Origin: Magicicada septendecula
Taxonomy: Eukaryota > Arthropoda > Insecta > Hemiptera > Cicadidae
Reading direction: 5' to 3'
NCBI GenBank assembly: GCA_034769895.1
Contig: CM068367.1
Coordinates: 1,315,859,046-1,315,923,045, forward strand
Length of the DNA: 64,000 bases
Shown: one piece after another, positions 1 to 12,048 of the stretch
Layout of the letters: each line of letters starts with the position of its first letter
Position numbering within the stretch: the first letter of the stretch is position 1
Made by a program: the position numbers and the translations under genes
Notes under the pieces: generated by a model
Seen by the model: the letters and a program-made list of their open reading frames with translations, nothing else
Told to the model about the DNA's origin: nothing
Databases searched by the model: none

Positions 1-1539
1 TCCAAGTTAAAATAAAATTTTCAACAATAATTATTAAAATCATCAAATCCCTCTTAATTAAGTAAATCATTTAAATTTAATTTAATTATGTTATTTAAAC
101 TTTCAGTTTCATTAAATCCTTTACAATTATTTAAAAACCTTTCATATTGAGTTAACTTCATCTCAAAATTCATTTAGTATTTATTACAGTCTCTAAATCA
201 AATAATTTTCAAACCGGCTACCCTTACATAAATTCATTGAAATATCCATATTTACATATTAGACATCGGAAAATCCCTATAAAATTAAAAAACATGGTAA
301 AAACATCAAAATCAAACAAACTTGTAAACACAGGTTACATCACATACAATATACATAAAATAAAAAAAAACACATTATTATTACATTTCAAAAACATTTT
401 ATATTTCAATTCTCCACGTCATGAGCACAAAATCAATCATGTCTGCCAAGTTAATATATACATCAAGAGTAATACAGAACTGCAATTACAGTGATAATCA
501 TAACGTCAATACAACCTGGGACTACAACGATACTGCCTTATTATCAGTATCAGGTGATCATCAATATGACCACAATAATCATTTAATGACTAACCTTATA
601 GCTAGTTCAACTCTCCTCCTTCAACTCCTCTTTTTTTTCCCAACCCCCCAATCCCTTAACCCCTGATACCCGTACAATTTGCTGTGTTCTGCACTAGGCG
701 TCTTGGCCATCGCCAGCCTCATCCTAGCTGTAAACCACATCTCCCTCGTGGCCTGTAACTTGGTCACCCCCCATCCACACTCACTATGGCCCCCTCTGGG
801 CTGTAGCGTCCAGTTGCTTCCACAAGGACTGATGCGGAAGGGGTGGACATTTTTTCTTTTATTCCACCCCCATCCTTGCTTCCGTGTTACAAAACATTCA
901 GTATTACATACCTACTAATAATGATTAATACACCCTTATGGACTACTACCCCTATATGGGTGAAAATATCCCTGTTCCAAAAATTGGTAATTCCCCTAAA
1001 AATAACCCCCCAACTAAATTTAACAAACCACTGGGTTAACAAAACAAAAACAAACCATAAGCCGGTTATAACAATTAAAATTTATGATTTGCTATAATTA
1101 ACTACTTTCATCGTCATGATCCGGTGAGGTCATGACCGCATTTAAACAGGGAATCTACAATTAAACATATAACACTAGGTTTGTTATCTTTCCCTGTTTA
1201 CATTGTCAGTTGAATACACAACTTGTTTTACAAACACTAACTCAGCATAAACACTCCTAATCATATCAACACAAACATTTCCTTCAATTTTCAATTTAAA
1301 TAAATATGTTATTCATGGCATCTTTTATTATACAATTCAAATCCCAATAAATTTTAATTCATTACTAAAATTCACCTTTTAAATTAGTTTCATTCCGACT
1401 CAAATTTAATTTCATTTCATAATTTTACTTAAAACAGTTTAAGTTATTTTAATTACATTATATTCAAAATGATTTCAATTCATCAAATTCACTATTAACT
1501 CCTGTTAATTATTTAGTCAAACAAAACATTATTATTATT
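1..1539 (-). repeat. AT-rich 3' noncoding part of a family-L unit (remnant)
   Basis: No supportable reading frame. The block at about 760-905 matches 46285-46405, which lies in the 3' noncoding part of minus-strand unit E4; both contain the stretches CACTATG, TGTAGCGTCC or TGTGGCGTCC, and CACAAGGACTGA. I infer that this is the 3' noncoding part of another minus-strand copy, cut at 1540 by an LTR. An imperfect inverted repeat (AAACAGGGAA near 1144 and TTCCCTGTTT near 1190) is also present. Confidence 0.5.
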
Positions 1540-2110
1540 TGTAACGGGGCAAACCCATGGTTTAATTTTATTTCAGAATAAGTTTGACAATTTGTAACCA
1601 ATCCATGCTAGGCAACAGTCTTGATCACGAAAGGTTAATTTTTGTGAACACTTTGTAGTCCACCTCGTACCAAGCCGTGTGAGGCATAAAAGCAATTAAG
1701 CATCTGGGAATGCAAGTTATCAGAGAGGGTGCGTATTCATGTGTACGCGCGCATGTATGGGCCGACATTCCCAGCGTGAAAGACACGTACAAAACATTCC
1801 AGAGCCGAACATGTGATGGAAACAAAGAACTCAACGCAGTACAATTCGCCCCAGTTGAAATTACTACTTTGAAACGGCCGGTGGTGAATAAAAGTTCCGG
1901 AACGAAAATGCGGGCCCGTATAAATAAAATGTGATTTTAATTCAAATTAATAAATTTAACAGTCATGAAGTGACAGTTTCGAGTTATCCGGCGAGAATTA
2001 CGACAAAAGAACGAAATGTGCGGATGATGAAAGAAATAAAAAATGTACGGAGGCTGGACTGATTTTTAGGGACGCAATTGCAGATAAGAGAATATATTAT
2101 ATTATATTCA
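1540..2110 (+). mobile_element. Left part of a family-L LTR
   Basis: It starts TGTAACGGGGCAAAC, the same start as the LTRs at 32806 and 42570. A TATA/polyA-like stretch (ATAAATAAAATGTG) lies near 1920. No matching end or primer site is seen before the TG microsatellite, so the right boundary is a guess. Confidence 0.45.
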
Positions 2111-2230
2111 ATTATATTCATAAATTATGAAAAGAGAATAAAAGAAGAAATTTAAAAACAAAGAATTACAACCATTCAAAATTAAAATGAGCTCAAGGGG
2201 AAAATCTAAAATATGTAGCATGTGGGAGTC

Positions 2231-2232
2231 TG

Positions 2233-2294
<62 letters not shown>
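2231..2294. repeat. TG dinucleotide microsatellite
   Basis: About 32 TG units with one CG interruption near the left end. Both strands give spurious low-complexity frames (Cys-Val or Thr-His repeats). Confidence 0.95.
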
Positions 2295-2297
<3 letters not shown>

Positions 2298-2955
2298 ATA
2301 TATATTACAACGTTACTCTGATACACTTACTTACCCACGTCTCGAAGGTATACTCTTCTTCTGCAGTACTTACCTTGATGTTTCCCGGCTGGGTCGCAGG
2401 CTTTGGTAGTTGATTGAGTATGGATAAGCACGTGAATATCGTTATACAATTTTAATACAAGTAAAGAGTACAGAGGATTTAGTACTGGTTGTGAAATTAG
2501 TACGACTTTGTTAATAAAATCATATTCATTTTGTTTATTATTTAAAAAATTCAAATTATCATATTATTTATTATTTTGTGTGGGTTAATTACTATTGGCA
2601 CCCTTATATTCGATACGAATATAATGTAATTATAACGTGTTTAAAATCTTATCTCTTATATTCTAAGACATATTATACACAAACATAAGACATATATGAC
2701 CTGGAATATTTACACAGACATATAATACATAACACATATATTATTAGAATACGTGATTAACACGTACAATTTGAATATTCATCTTGTCTTAGCAAGTGTG
2801 GTTTTTATTATATACCACTTAATTAAACAATTAATTAATTAAATATTTATTAAAAATACTAATAGAGACCATTCTATTACTGTAATTAATTATATTACTA
2901 ATGTCTCAATTAATTAAACATCTTCAATTTAAGTAACTCTCGTATTTGAATTTAA

Positions 2956-4638
2956 TCTATATATATAAAAGAGAAATACCACTGACTCACTGATTCATCA
3001 CGAAATCTCCGAAACTATAACACCTAGAAACTTGAAATTTGGCATGTAGGTTCCTTATGTGATGTAGGTATCCGCTAAGAAGGGATTTTTGGAAATTCGA
3101 CCTTTAAAGGGGGAAAAAGGGGGGGGAGTTTGCCTGACTAACTGACATAGAATCAACGTAGAGCAAAAACTACTGAATGGATATCAATGAAACTTTGAAC
3201 ATAGCTTCACCATAGGTCTTAGGTGCTCACTAAGAAACGGTTTTAAAAACTTTCACTCCTAAGGGGCAAACCCCCCCCCCTATTGTATGTATGTATCTAT
3301 GTATGTATGTTCCACATCTCCTCCTAAACCACTGGACCGATTTCAACCAAACTTGGCACAAATATTTTACGCAAAGGGGGAGAACCAACATAGGATAGGT
3401 GTTTTTTCGATGGGGTCCTTTGGGGGTTCTTTGGGGTCTTCCACATCTCCTCCTAAACCACTGGACCGATTTCAACCAAACTTGGCACAAATATTTTACG
3501 CGACGGGAGAACCAACATAGGATAGGTGTTTTTTTCGATGGGGTCCTTTGGGGTCTTCCACATCTCCTCCTAAACCACTGGACCGATTTCAACCAAACTT
3601 GGCACAAATATTTTATGCAACGGGAGAACCAACATAGGATAGGTGTTTTCTTCGATGGGGTCCTTTGGGGTCTTCCACATCTCCTCCTAAACCACTGGAC
3701 CGATTTCAACCAAACTTGGCACAAATATTTTACGCAACGGGAGAACCAACATAGGACAAGTGTTTTTTCGGTACGATCCTTTGGGGGGTCCTTTGGGTCT
3801 TAAAAACTATTAGATCTGGTTACTATGGCAACCCAATAGAATAGATTCTGGTTACCATAGCATCGGTGGAAGTCTCCCGTATAGGAAATAGTGCGGGAGT
3901 CGTCCGATGGGCCTTCCCCGGAGTTCATCCACGGAACCCGGGGAGTCTTAGGTCGGATCCCGCGAAAGACGGCGGGGCCAGAGTCCACGGTTCTTATAAA
4001 TAAAGATATAGGTTATGATATCAAAGGTGGTGTATGCATCTTAAGAAACTTCTTAATAGTGTGTGAATTCAGAGTTGTTTCAGTTTGAATTTAAAAGTGG
4101 ATAAGTTAAGATCGAAGTAAGTTATAAGCGAGTATAAAAAACAAAGTTTTGATAGCAAATTTATTCAGATCATAGTTTTCAGACAATATAAATGCACTTG
4201 CTTCAGTTTGAATTTAAAAATTGATAAGCTGAAATCTATAGAGGTATTGTATTGTTAGAATAAGTTTAGGAGACACTAATTTAACAAATGCCTTATTTCA
4301 ACATTAACACAATGAATTATAAAAGACAGTAAATAAGCAGCGCGTGCAAGTACTGTAGACATTTTATTGAAACCTAATTTAGCTGTTCGCCCTCTCCCAG
4401 AGTTAGAAATCGAGCAGGAGCATCACGCGCAACAGAATTATTCTCCAGATATAAGAATACAGTTTATGACATGTTCTTAAACAGGTGCGCTACAGAGTAT
4501 TCCTCCAGTGAGAATGCGAACGTAACAATATAAGGAAGATTATACAATATACAAGTAATATAACGTTAGAACAAGAATAGGTGCCTATGAGCCTATGAAT
4601 AAATTATGAACCCGAGCAACGCTGGGTAAATCGGCTAG
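2956..4638 (+). mobile_element. Helitron copy 1, non-autonomous
   Basis: It begins TCTATATATATAAAAG and ends in CTAG at 4635-4638, after a GC-rich hairpin (CCCGAGC-AAC-GCTGGG). It carries the CACTGACTCACTGA and TTGAAATTTGGCATG stretches common in arthropod Helitrons and a 117-129-bp tandem repeat. It encodes no Rep/helicase. With copy 2 it forms a single insertion (2956-5186) absent from arm B. The insertion lies exactly between A and T with no target duplication, as expected of Helitrons. Confidence 0.85.
3312..3800 (+). repeat. Tandem minisatellite inside Helitron 1 (4 copies)
   Basis: Four head-to-tail units start at 3312, 3441, 3558 and 3675 (spacing 129, 117, 117). Each begins CCACATCTCCTCCTAAACC and contains CTGGACCGATTTCAACC. 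The repeat keeps frames open on both strands, which yields repetitive spurious proteins. Confidence 0.9.
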
Positions 4639-4647
4639 ATATAGATA

Positions 4648-5186
4648 TCTATATAAGCCAAATACCACTGACTGACTCACTGATCACGATATCTCTGAAA
4701 CCACTGAATGGATATCAATGAAACTTTGAACGTAGCTTCATCATAGGTCTTAGGTGCTCACTAAGAAACGGTTTTAAAAACTTTCACTCCTAAGGGGCAA
4801 AAAACCAAATAATGAAATTTATCGCGGGAATTGCATACTTTGTAAATGAAGTGGTTGATATCTCAGTTTATTGGAAACCCCGAATACATTTAGTTCTGAG
4901 TTTTTAATCATTGTTTTAAATTGAAAAACTTCGTTGTTTGCAGGTTCTTACAGTCGAGAAAATTTCGAAGTTCAATCAATTAATAAATGTATGTCCTTTT
5001 TTTCTCGGAAACGGCTCTAACGATTTTCTCGAAATAAATATTAATAGCTGTTGCTATGAATGTAAATAAACAAACTAAGAGTTGAGAATTTGTACAATCT
5101 ATCTAATGCTATACTATTAAGCGAGCAATAATTGTACAATTACGTACAAAGTGGAACTCCGTAGCGAAGCACGGGTATTTTGCTAG
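4648..5186 (+). mobile_element. Helitron copy 2, non-autonomous
   Basis: It starts TCTATATAAGCC and ends TTTTGCTAG at 5186. The hairpin CCGTAGC-GAA-GCACGG lies just before the end. Block 4708-4802 repeats 3179-3270 of copy 1. The two copies are tandem or nested, separated by a few AT-rich bases. Confidence 0.8.
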
Positions 5187-5210
5187 TTATCTAATAAAAT
5201 ATAAAAATAT

Positions 5211-5794
5211 TGTTACGACGGTCTACTCGATCGTCGTAGGTACAGTGGAAACACAATAATTACAAGACACCAATCAAGTCACTAATCACACCTTTAATTG
5301 TTATAGTAAAACAGTTCGTAATTAACAACACAGTGTCTACAACAAATCAAATGAAAATTGTTCATACGCAATAAAATGTCCACTAATATTAAAACTCAAC
5401 TGTATTACAATTATACCGTCCGAATATAAAACGCAACACTTCACTAATAACTAATTGAACATACACCATAATAACTCGAACCGCTCTGTAAATATATCGC
5501 ACTAATACTCTCGAACCGCACAGTCAAAAATCTCGCATTGAACTGAAAAACTAAGGCCGCTACCCGATGTATTTATAGTCACGCTCACACACCAGAAGCT
5601 TCCAAACTGCGTCTTATCTCTCGCGAACTACATAATTGCTACGGCCTTGACACAGTCCGAGCGCCCGAGCGAAGGCCGGCACAGTCGAGAAAATTCTCGT
5701 AAAATGCGTCTAGTAGCACGTACACCACACGCTTACGTCGAGATCTTTCTGGCACATTCGATAAACGCGTAGATTGTTCTGTGCTGTCGTAGCA
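5211..5794 (-). repeat. G1 3' LTR
   Basis: 584 bp, bounded by TGTTACGAC and GTCGTAGCA (imperfect inverted ends, TG...CA). It has about 27 bp near the left end that the partner LTR lacks. Confidence 0.95.
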
Positions 5795-5808
5795 CTGCCC
5801 TCTCCTTA
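5795..5808 (-). promoter_or_regulatory. G1 polypurine tract
   Basis: On the minus strand AAGGAGAGGGCAG directly precedes the 3' LTR, the expected site of plus-strand DNA priming. Confidence 0.75.
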
Positions 5809-6798
5809 AGCCTGTTCGTCCCGAACTGGCAAAGCGTCTCTAAGTTTGTATTTAGCCAGGCGATCTAGGTGGACGACCTTGAACTTTCGCGGTCCTTCCT
5901 GTTGAATCTGATAAACAACATCGTTAATCCTTTTTTTTACAGTGTAGGGTCCTTCCCAGTTAGACTGAAGCTTAGGTGAGCGACCACGACGGCGCTTTGG
6001 ATTGAACAACCAGACCTGATCTCCTTCTTGGAAACCCACACTATTGCTGCGAATGTCATACCGAGTTTTCATTTTATCACTGGCAATCTTCAGCCGTCCT
6101 CTTACCAAGCGATTCATTTCTCGCAGTTGGTTTTCTAATTGCGAGGAATAGTTCTTTGGCTCTTGGGACTGAGTCTCAGGTGATCCAAACATCAAGTCCC
6201 CAGGAAGACGAATCTCAAGCCCAAACACCAATTTTGCTGGAGTCATGCCGGTTGTGTCATGTACTGACGACCTATACGCCATAAGGAATAGTGGTATACG
6301 TTGGTCCCAGTCTGTTTGGTTCTCATCAACAACTTTCGAAAGATGCTGCTCAAGTGTCCTGTTGAATCTCTCAACCATCCCGTCCGACTGAGGATGCAGA
6401 GGCATTGTCCTGGTCTTTCGAATTCCAAGTAGACGGCATAATTCTTTAAACACTCCTGATTCGAAATTTCTCCCTTGATCCGTATGGATTTCCATAGGGG
6501 CTCCATAACGGCAACAGAAGTTGTGAACTAACTGCTTTGCCACAGTGGTAACCTCCTGATTTGGAATTGCGTAGGCTTCCACCCACTTAGTAAAGTAGTC
6601 ACCTACAACCATGATGTACCGGTTTCCATCGTCAGTAACTGGGAATGGTCCAGCAATGTCTATGGCAATTCTCTCGAAAGGTTGTCCAACGTTATACTGT
6701 CTCATTTTTCCCCTGCTTCTGGTTTGTGGGCCCTTGCTTGCAGCACATATTTCACACGTCCGAACCCATTCTCTACGTCGTGGCGAAGATGAAGCCAA
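5806..6798 (-). pseudogene. pol: G1 pol: integrase (frameshifted from RT)
   Basis: Integrase core and C-terminus of G1, which would join element cDNA to the genome. After the last zinc-binding cysteines (CEIC, about residues 15-18) the DDE catalytic residues are present: D47 in IDIAGPFP, D107 in HTDQGRNF and E143 in GMVERFNRTL. A GPY-like C-terminal module (WEGPYTVKK) follows. The first ten residues come from the wrong frame; a one-base deletion near 6765 separates this part from the RT/RNase H frame, which overlaps it by about 100 bases. It ends about ten bases before the 3' LTR. It is otherwise well preserved, so decay is recent. Confidence 0.9.
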
Positions 6799-8684
6799 TA
6801 GAATCGCTTCCGTATTTTGTCCAGGGTTTTGTTAACGCCAAGATGGCCTCCAGATGTTCCATCATGCATCTCCTTCAAAACAGACTGCACTTTACTTCGG
6901 GGAACTATCAACTGCATGACCACGTCTCGTCCATCTGCACTTTCCCAAGCCCTTTTCAGCAATCCGTTTTCTAAGGTGAGAGATTCCCATTGTGCCCAGT
7001 AGCCCTTCAGCACTTCGGAACCATGGCAGATATCTTGCCAACCCGGGTGGCGACCTTCCTCTTTTGCTGTCAAGATCGGTCCAATGTCTTCATCAGTCAT
7101 CTGTTCTTGTCGACAGTCTTGTGTTGTCCAGCCATCAGCCAGGAAATCTACAGTGATGGCTTGAACATGTTCGCTTGGGTTTTGTTCTTCCTTTCTGTGG
7201 CAATGTCGGCAGTCTTCCGGGCATGGTCTTCGTGATAAGCCATCTGCATTACCGTGCAGGCGCCCCCGCCGATGTTGTACCTTGAAGTTGTACTCTTGCA
7301 GACGTTCGAGCCACCTTGCCAACTGTCCTTCCGGATTTTTAAATCTCAAGAGCCATGCAAGTGCAGCATGGTCAGTACGTAGTGAAAACTCTCTCCCATA
7401 GAGGTATTTATGGAAGTGCTCCAAAGCTCTGACAATTGCCAACAACTCTCTTCTTGTAACACAATAATTTCTCTCTGGTTTAGAAAGTGTCTTGCTGTAA
7501 TATGCTATTACTCGTTTTTCACCGTTCTGCACTTGAGACAAAACTGCTCCTAGACCAGTATTGTTTGCGTCTGTGTCTACGATGTACTTCCCTTCGGAAG
7601 CTGGAAAAGCGAGAATTGGCTGCGAACATAATGCAATCTTCAACGTTCTAAATGCTTGTTCACACTCTCTCGACCATTGGAAGTTTCGTTTATTTTCCGT
7701 TAGCTCATGTAGTGGTTTAGCAATAGTAGCGAAGCCTTTCACAAAACGTCGGTAATATGAGCATAACCCCAGGAAACTCCGAACTTCGTGTTTATTCTTC
7801 GGAACTGGCCAGTCTCTTACGGTGTCTACTTTATTGGGATCCATGCTAACGCCCGCTGCCGAAACCAGATGGCCCAAATACTGCACTTCCTTCTGGAATA
7901 GAGAACACTTCTTCGGGCTCAGCTTCAGTTGTGCACCGTGAATTCTAGTTAGAACTTCCTTAAGGTTTTCCAAATGATCTTCAAAAGTCTTCCCGATCAC
8001 TATGACATCGTCTAAGTAAACAAGGCAAGTTTTCCACGTCAGGCCTCGGAGTATCAGGTTCATCAATCTCTCAAATGTTGCCGGTGCATTACAGAGTCCA
8101 AATGGCATGACGTTAAATTGGAATAAGCCACTTGGGGTCGAGAAAGCGGTCTTTTCCTTGTCTTCTTGATGAAGACCCACTTGCCAATATCCACTCTTCA
8201 GGTCCAATGTGGAAAACCACTGTGCTCCGGACAACGTGTCGAGTGTATCGTCAACGCGAGGTAATGGATAGCAGTCTTTCTTTGTAACGTCCTTTAACCT
8301 CCGGTAGTCTACGCAGAAACGCAATCCACCATCCTTCTTCGCTACCAGCACTACAGGGGAAGACCAAGCACTTGATGAAGGTTCAATTACTCCCTCTGTC
8401 AACATGTCCTGTACTAACCGAGACATCTCCTCTTGTTTAGATAATGGAGGCCTTCGAGGAGGTTGGCGTATCGGTGTTGTGTCCCCGGTATTGATGCGAT
8501 GTTGCACAAGAGAGGTTCTTCCCAGTGACTGTCCCCGAACTGCAAAACAATCTTTGAATTCGTGTAAAAACTGTCCGAGTTCTTTTACCTCACCACTTGA
8601 GAGGTCGTTAGAAGATCTGTTCAATAATTCTTGCAGTTCCTCTGGTAATTTAGAAGTATCCGAAGAACTGGGTCTTCGTTGCGT
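6702..8684 (-). pseudogene. pol: G1 pol: reverse transcriptase and RNase H
   Basis: Copies element RNA into DNA and degrades the RNA template. Counting from the first Met at 8624, RT motifs include FCVDYRRLN-like FCVDYRRLK (about 103-111), LDLKSGYWQ (140-148) and catalytic YLDD (203-206). RNase H follows with D350/D352 (VDTDANN), E near 393 and TDHAAL (417-422). The start of the integrase zinc finger (HDGTSGGHLG) comes before the frame runs out at the frameshift near 6765. The frame is open upstream of 8624 to the solo LTR edge at 8684, and protease lies in the same frame on the far side. The family is Ty3/gypsy; the clade is not resolved by eye. Confidence 0.93.
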
Positions 8685-9961
8685 TGTAACTTTTATATTT
8701 TTCGGTAAAATTATTTTTCAAATTAATTTCACAACTTCCACTTACCTTACGACTTGGATCTGGCCGGATCTCGTAGTGGAGGTACACCCATTTCGTTCGA
8801 CGAACTGTGACAGCACATAAAACGAACTAAGGTTTTGAAAGAAACTAACTCTCAATTTTTTGGAAGAGAAATTATGTTTTTGTTTATTAACCAGAAATAT
8901 TGAATCTATTATTCTTCCATTTATACAATTTCCAATTTCATTTTTATGGGTTTACCTGGTTTTTAAAAATTGTGTAACTACTATAACTTACGTACTATGC
9001 TTAACTTCTATTATTTACTTACATTAAAATAGCCCAGCCTGCACACGCGCTACTCACATTCTAAAAACCCCTCATATAAAAACTCATAAAAACACCCCCT
9101 TGTTATGTAAAATTAGCGCTATAATTCGTTAGTATGTAACATTACATGTGTTGCGTCGTATTGCCCGACCACGTTTTGCGTTTAACAAAGTCTTTCATTC
9201 TCCGGCTTTTTTCAAGCGTGTAGCATTTAATCACGATCAATAGGTATTCATCGTCACTACAGGCACTGTTGTATATGTTTTTTTAAACTCACATAGTTAT
9301 TTAGTCGGCCGACTTAAGAAGAAATACAGAAATTTTGCCCGGGCACCAAACTGATATCAACCACGCATGGCGTGGGTAGTTAGTCGACTGGGCCGTCACC
9401 GAGAACGTAACAGGTACAGCTTGCTTTCTTTGGAGGGAAGCTGTTGGTCACTGCCGCCCGCTTTGCGTCGTCGTTCATTGCTCATATGCTGTTGTGTAAC
9501 CATTTTATATATGGAATGGAGCTGATATATTTGTGTGACCAGCGGCCGATATTGGACTTGGCTATGCTGATGTCACCAACAGTAGGCGGTGTTTAATGCG
9601 ACTTCCGGGAGGTCTTAGAGAAGACGACGAATATTTTTACGCTCTGGCCATCTTGAGTTTTTAGTTAGAGCGTCCTTTGAGCGCGTGCAGGTGTAGTTGC
9701 GCTTGAGCGTTGACACACATTTACAGAGTTCTGCGAATTTTTCAGGTGGCAAATTCTTCACCGCATTACTCAACAACAACCTGCGTCTTATTGCTTTGTT
9801 TCACTGTTCTGTTACACTGACTGTTATACTGACACATACGTTGCACAATAATACATTTATTTCGTAATATTTTATCCAAACCCGCACGAAAATGAACTGA
9901 ATAAAATTATATAATTGCCCCAAACGATTAAAATAAAACACCCAAAAATTGACCCGCTACA
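8685..9961 (-). mobile_element. Solo family-L LTR inside G1 pol
   Basis: 1277 bp on the minus strand, starting TGTAGCGGGTC at 9961 and ending AAGTTACA at 8685, flanked by the 4-bp duplication GCGT (8681-8684 and 9962-9965). A TATA-like CCATATATAAAATGG lies near 9505. A donor-like AAGGTAAGTGG lies at 8738-8748, 53 nt before the end, the same place as in the E3 and E7 LTRs. Removing it with one GCGT leaves protease and RT in one frame. Confidence 0.9.
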
Positions 9962-10670
9962 GCGTTATTCCGGCTACCCATGCCACAGGAGTCAATTTGC
10001 CTAGGAGCGTATTGCTTTGTAAAGTGATAGCTTGATCCAAAATATTCGCCACTCTAATAGGTACATTTCCGGTTTCGTCAGGTTTTACTAAACTTCTGGC
10101 AATTAGTATGCCCGGTGTGCTGACTACCTGGGGTTCGAACATAGAGCACTGATTGCCCCTAGTATCTACCGCAGTTCTAACCATGATGATCTTTTCGGAG
10201 TTTGGCGGAACAGTTACGGCCACTTGGTTTATGTCGTCCATCGATTTTTCTGCTGTCGTCATTGTTGATAGCATTACCTCTTCGCCTCCGATTCTCAAGA
10301 CATTGTTTTTGAAGTCGACTATAAATCCGTATGCATTCATAACGTCCACACCAAGAATTGCTTCATCCACAATGTCTGCAACAAGTACTTGATGATTAAA
10401 CTCAAGTCTACCGAGGCGTAGGTGTATCTCCACTTTTCCATACACTTTTACAGGCCGTCCAGTAGCTGTTCGCAAGCTGCAAGAGCACCAGATTGGCTTG
10501 AGATCTTTCACCACGTCGGGGCGCACAATAGAAACTGTTGCGCCTGTGTCAACTGTAATCGAGGTTGGCCTTTCTTGAACAAATCCAGTAACTACCAAGC
10601 TCCCGGTGTTTTTCTGAAGCGTGGAAATTGCGTATTCTCTAGGGGCTTCGTTCCTCCAGTTAGTCAGCAC
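9957..10670 (-). pseudogene. pol: G1 pol: aspartic protease
   Basis: Retroviral-type aspartic protease that would cleave the Gag-Pol polyprotein. The catalytic triad lies in VDTGATVSIV (about residues 41-50) and is followed by a typical second half (AILGVDVMNAYGFIVD). The last two codons, including the stop, come from the solo LTR inserted at 9961; without it the frame runs into RT. The N-terminal part joins the nucleocapsid region of gag. The first Met at 10670 is internal, so it is not the true start. Confidence 0.88.
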
Positions 10671-10717
10671 ACGCCCCGCTGCACCAACTATTGCTCGTTT
10701 CCCTGCTGCTGAATTCT

Positions 10718-11958
10718 AACCCGACAATCTCGTAGATGTCCAGGTTTCCCACATCGATAACACTTCGGTCTTCCATCCTTTCTTATTTTATTCTATGGCG
10801 CCGACCGTCGAGTCTCTGTTCCTTGTTCTTCTTCCTCATCGTCTGTGCCGTCGCGATCTTTTAGCTCGCGAACTTTATGACTTGTCCAACCAGACGCTGA
10901 TTTGGCGGCCTCAAATTGCAAAGCATGTACCAGGGCGTCCGCACTGTTCTGGTATCTTGCCATTCGTAACACTTGCTGTAGTTCGTTATCTCGGACACCG
11001 GCAGTAAATGTCTGCATCGCAAAACGCGTTCGAAAATCTTCTGGCGCTTCAGGATAGGCCAGTCTAATTAGTCTGTCGATACTTGCTTCAAACTCTTGAA
11101 GACTTTCCCCGGAATGCTGTCGCCTTGCTCTCAACTGGGTGCAGTACACATCTCGCAAATGTTTATCACCATACCATTATTCCAGAGCTTTTATCAACTC
11201 GGCATAGGTGTTCTGGCTGTCAGGTGGCACTTTCTGTAGTAGTTCTGCCGCGGGTCCTTTTAATGCAAGAACAAGTGAAACAGCCTTGTCTTTTTCTGTC
11301 CAATTATTTGCGCATGCAGCAGCTTCAAATTGGCGGAGGTACGTTGCCCAGTGAGTGCTACCGTCAAAGGTTGGAGCTTTGACATGAACTGTCCCTACTG
11401 CAGGCAAAGTGACTTTCTCTGTTAACTTATTTTCTGTGTCTTTTTCTGTCTTGATCACTGCTACAGTCTGTTCAGAAATTTGTTTTGGTTGAATCTTCAT
11501 GCACTGTTCAACTTCACTTTTAATTTGTTCTCTTATGTTTGCCATTGAGTTTTCTACTGCAGATATTTTATTTGAAACAGATTCTTCTATAACAGATATT
11601 TTTGTAGACATCGATTCTTCTATCAGTCACGACAGATTTTTCTACTCCAGCTATTTTTAATGTCATTGATCCTTTGTACCTCCGATCTTTTAGTAACTTG
11701 TTTATTAAGCTCACCTCGTAGGATACCCAATTCTGCGGTACTGTGTTCTTGCAACTGTTTCTGCATAACTTCAAAGAGAGCTTCCGTTTTATCTGCTTCT
11801 TGCTTACGTTTTTCATCCTGTCTTTCTTCTGTTTCTAGCATTAGTGCTTTCTGACGTTCCTCAGCTTCTTCTCTTTCTTGTCTTCGTTCTTCTTTTTGTC
11901 GTCTTTCTGCTTGCAACAGCAGCGCCTGTAAATTTTCCATCATCTGACTGGCATCCAT
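10718..11958 (-). pseudogene. gag: G1 gag (coiled coil, capsid, zinc knuckle)
   Basis: The structural protein of the particle. The N-terminus (from 11958) is a Glu/Arg/Gln-rich coiled coil (AERRQKEERRQEREEAEERQ). A capsid-like domain follows, with APTFDGSTHWATYLRQFEAA near 11370 and ESLQEFEASIDRL near 11090. A zinc knuckle lies at 10724-10762 (C-x2-C-x4-H-x3-C, one residue shorter than the usual CCHC box). Breaks: a frame change near 11620, an in-frame TAA at 11177-11179 and an in-frame TAG at 10793-10795. The frame from 11611 down to the knuckle is otherwise continuous. Confidence 0.85.
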
Positions 11959-12030
11959 TGTTTATCGATTAACTACGAATCACACTCGTCTTATACAAAG
12001 TGTCCGCTGTTTCTACTGTTAACCGTTCTA

Positions 12031-12047
12031 TCCCACTTCTGACACCA
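12031..12047 (-). promoter_or_regulatory. G1 primer-binding site (tRNA-Leu)
   Basis: Read on the plus strand this is TCCCACTTCTGACACCA, the 3' end of an animal tRNA-Leu as I recall it. It lies one base inside the 5' LTR, so minus-strand DNA synthesis of G1 would be primed by tRNA-Leu. Confidence 0.85.
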
Positions 12048-12048
12048 C

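Noticed and set aside
2108..2413. Thr-His and Cys-Val repeat frames
   Set aside because: Translation of the TG microsatellite.
3312..3800. CRISPR-like array of repeats
   Set aside because: Units are contiguous 117-129-bp tandem copies without unique spacers, inside a eukaryotic Helitron.
3230..3803. Repetitive long frames on both strands
   Set aside because: They are translations of the Helitron minisatellite whose unit keeps frames open; no start context or domain.
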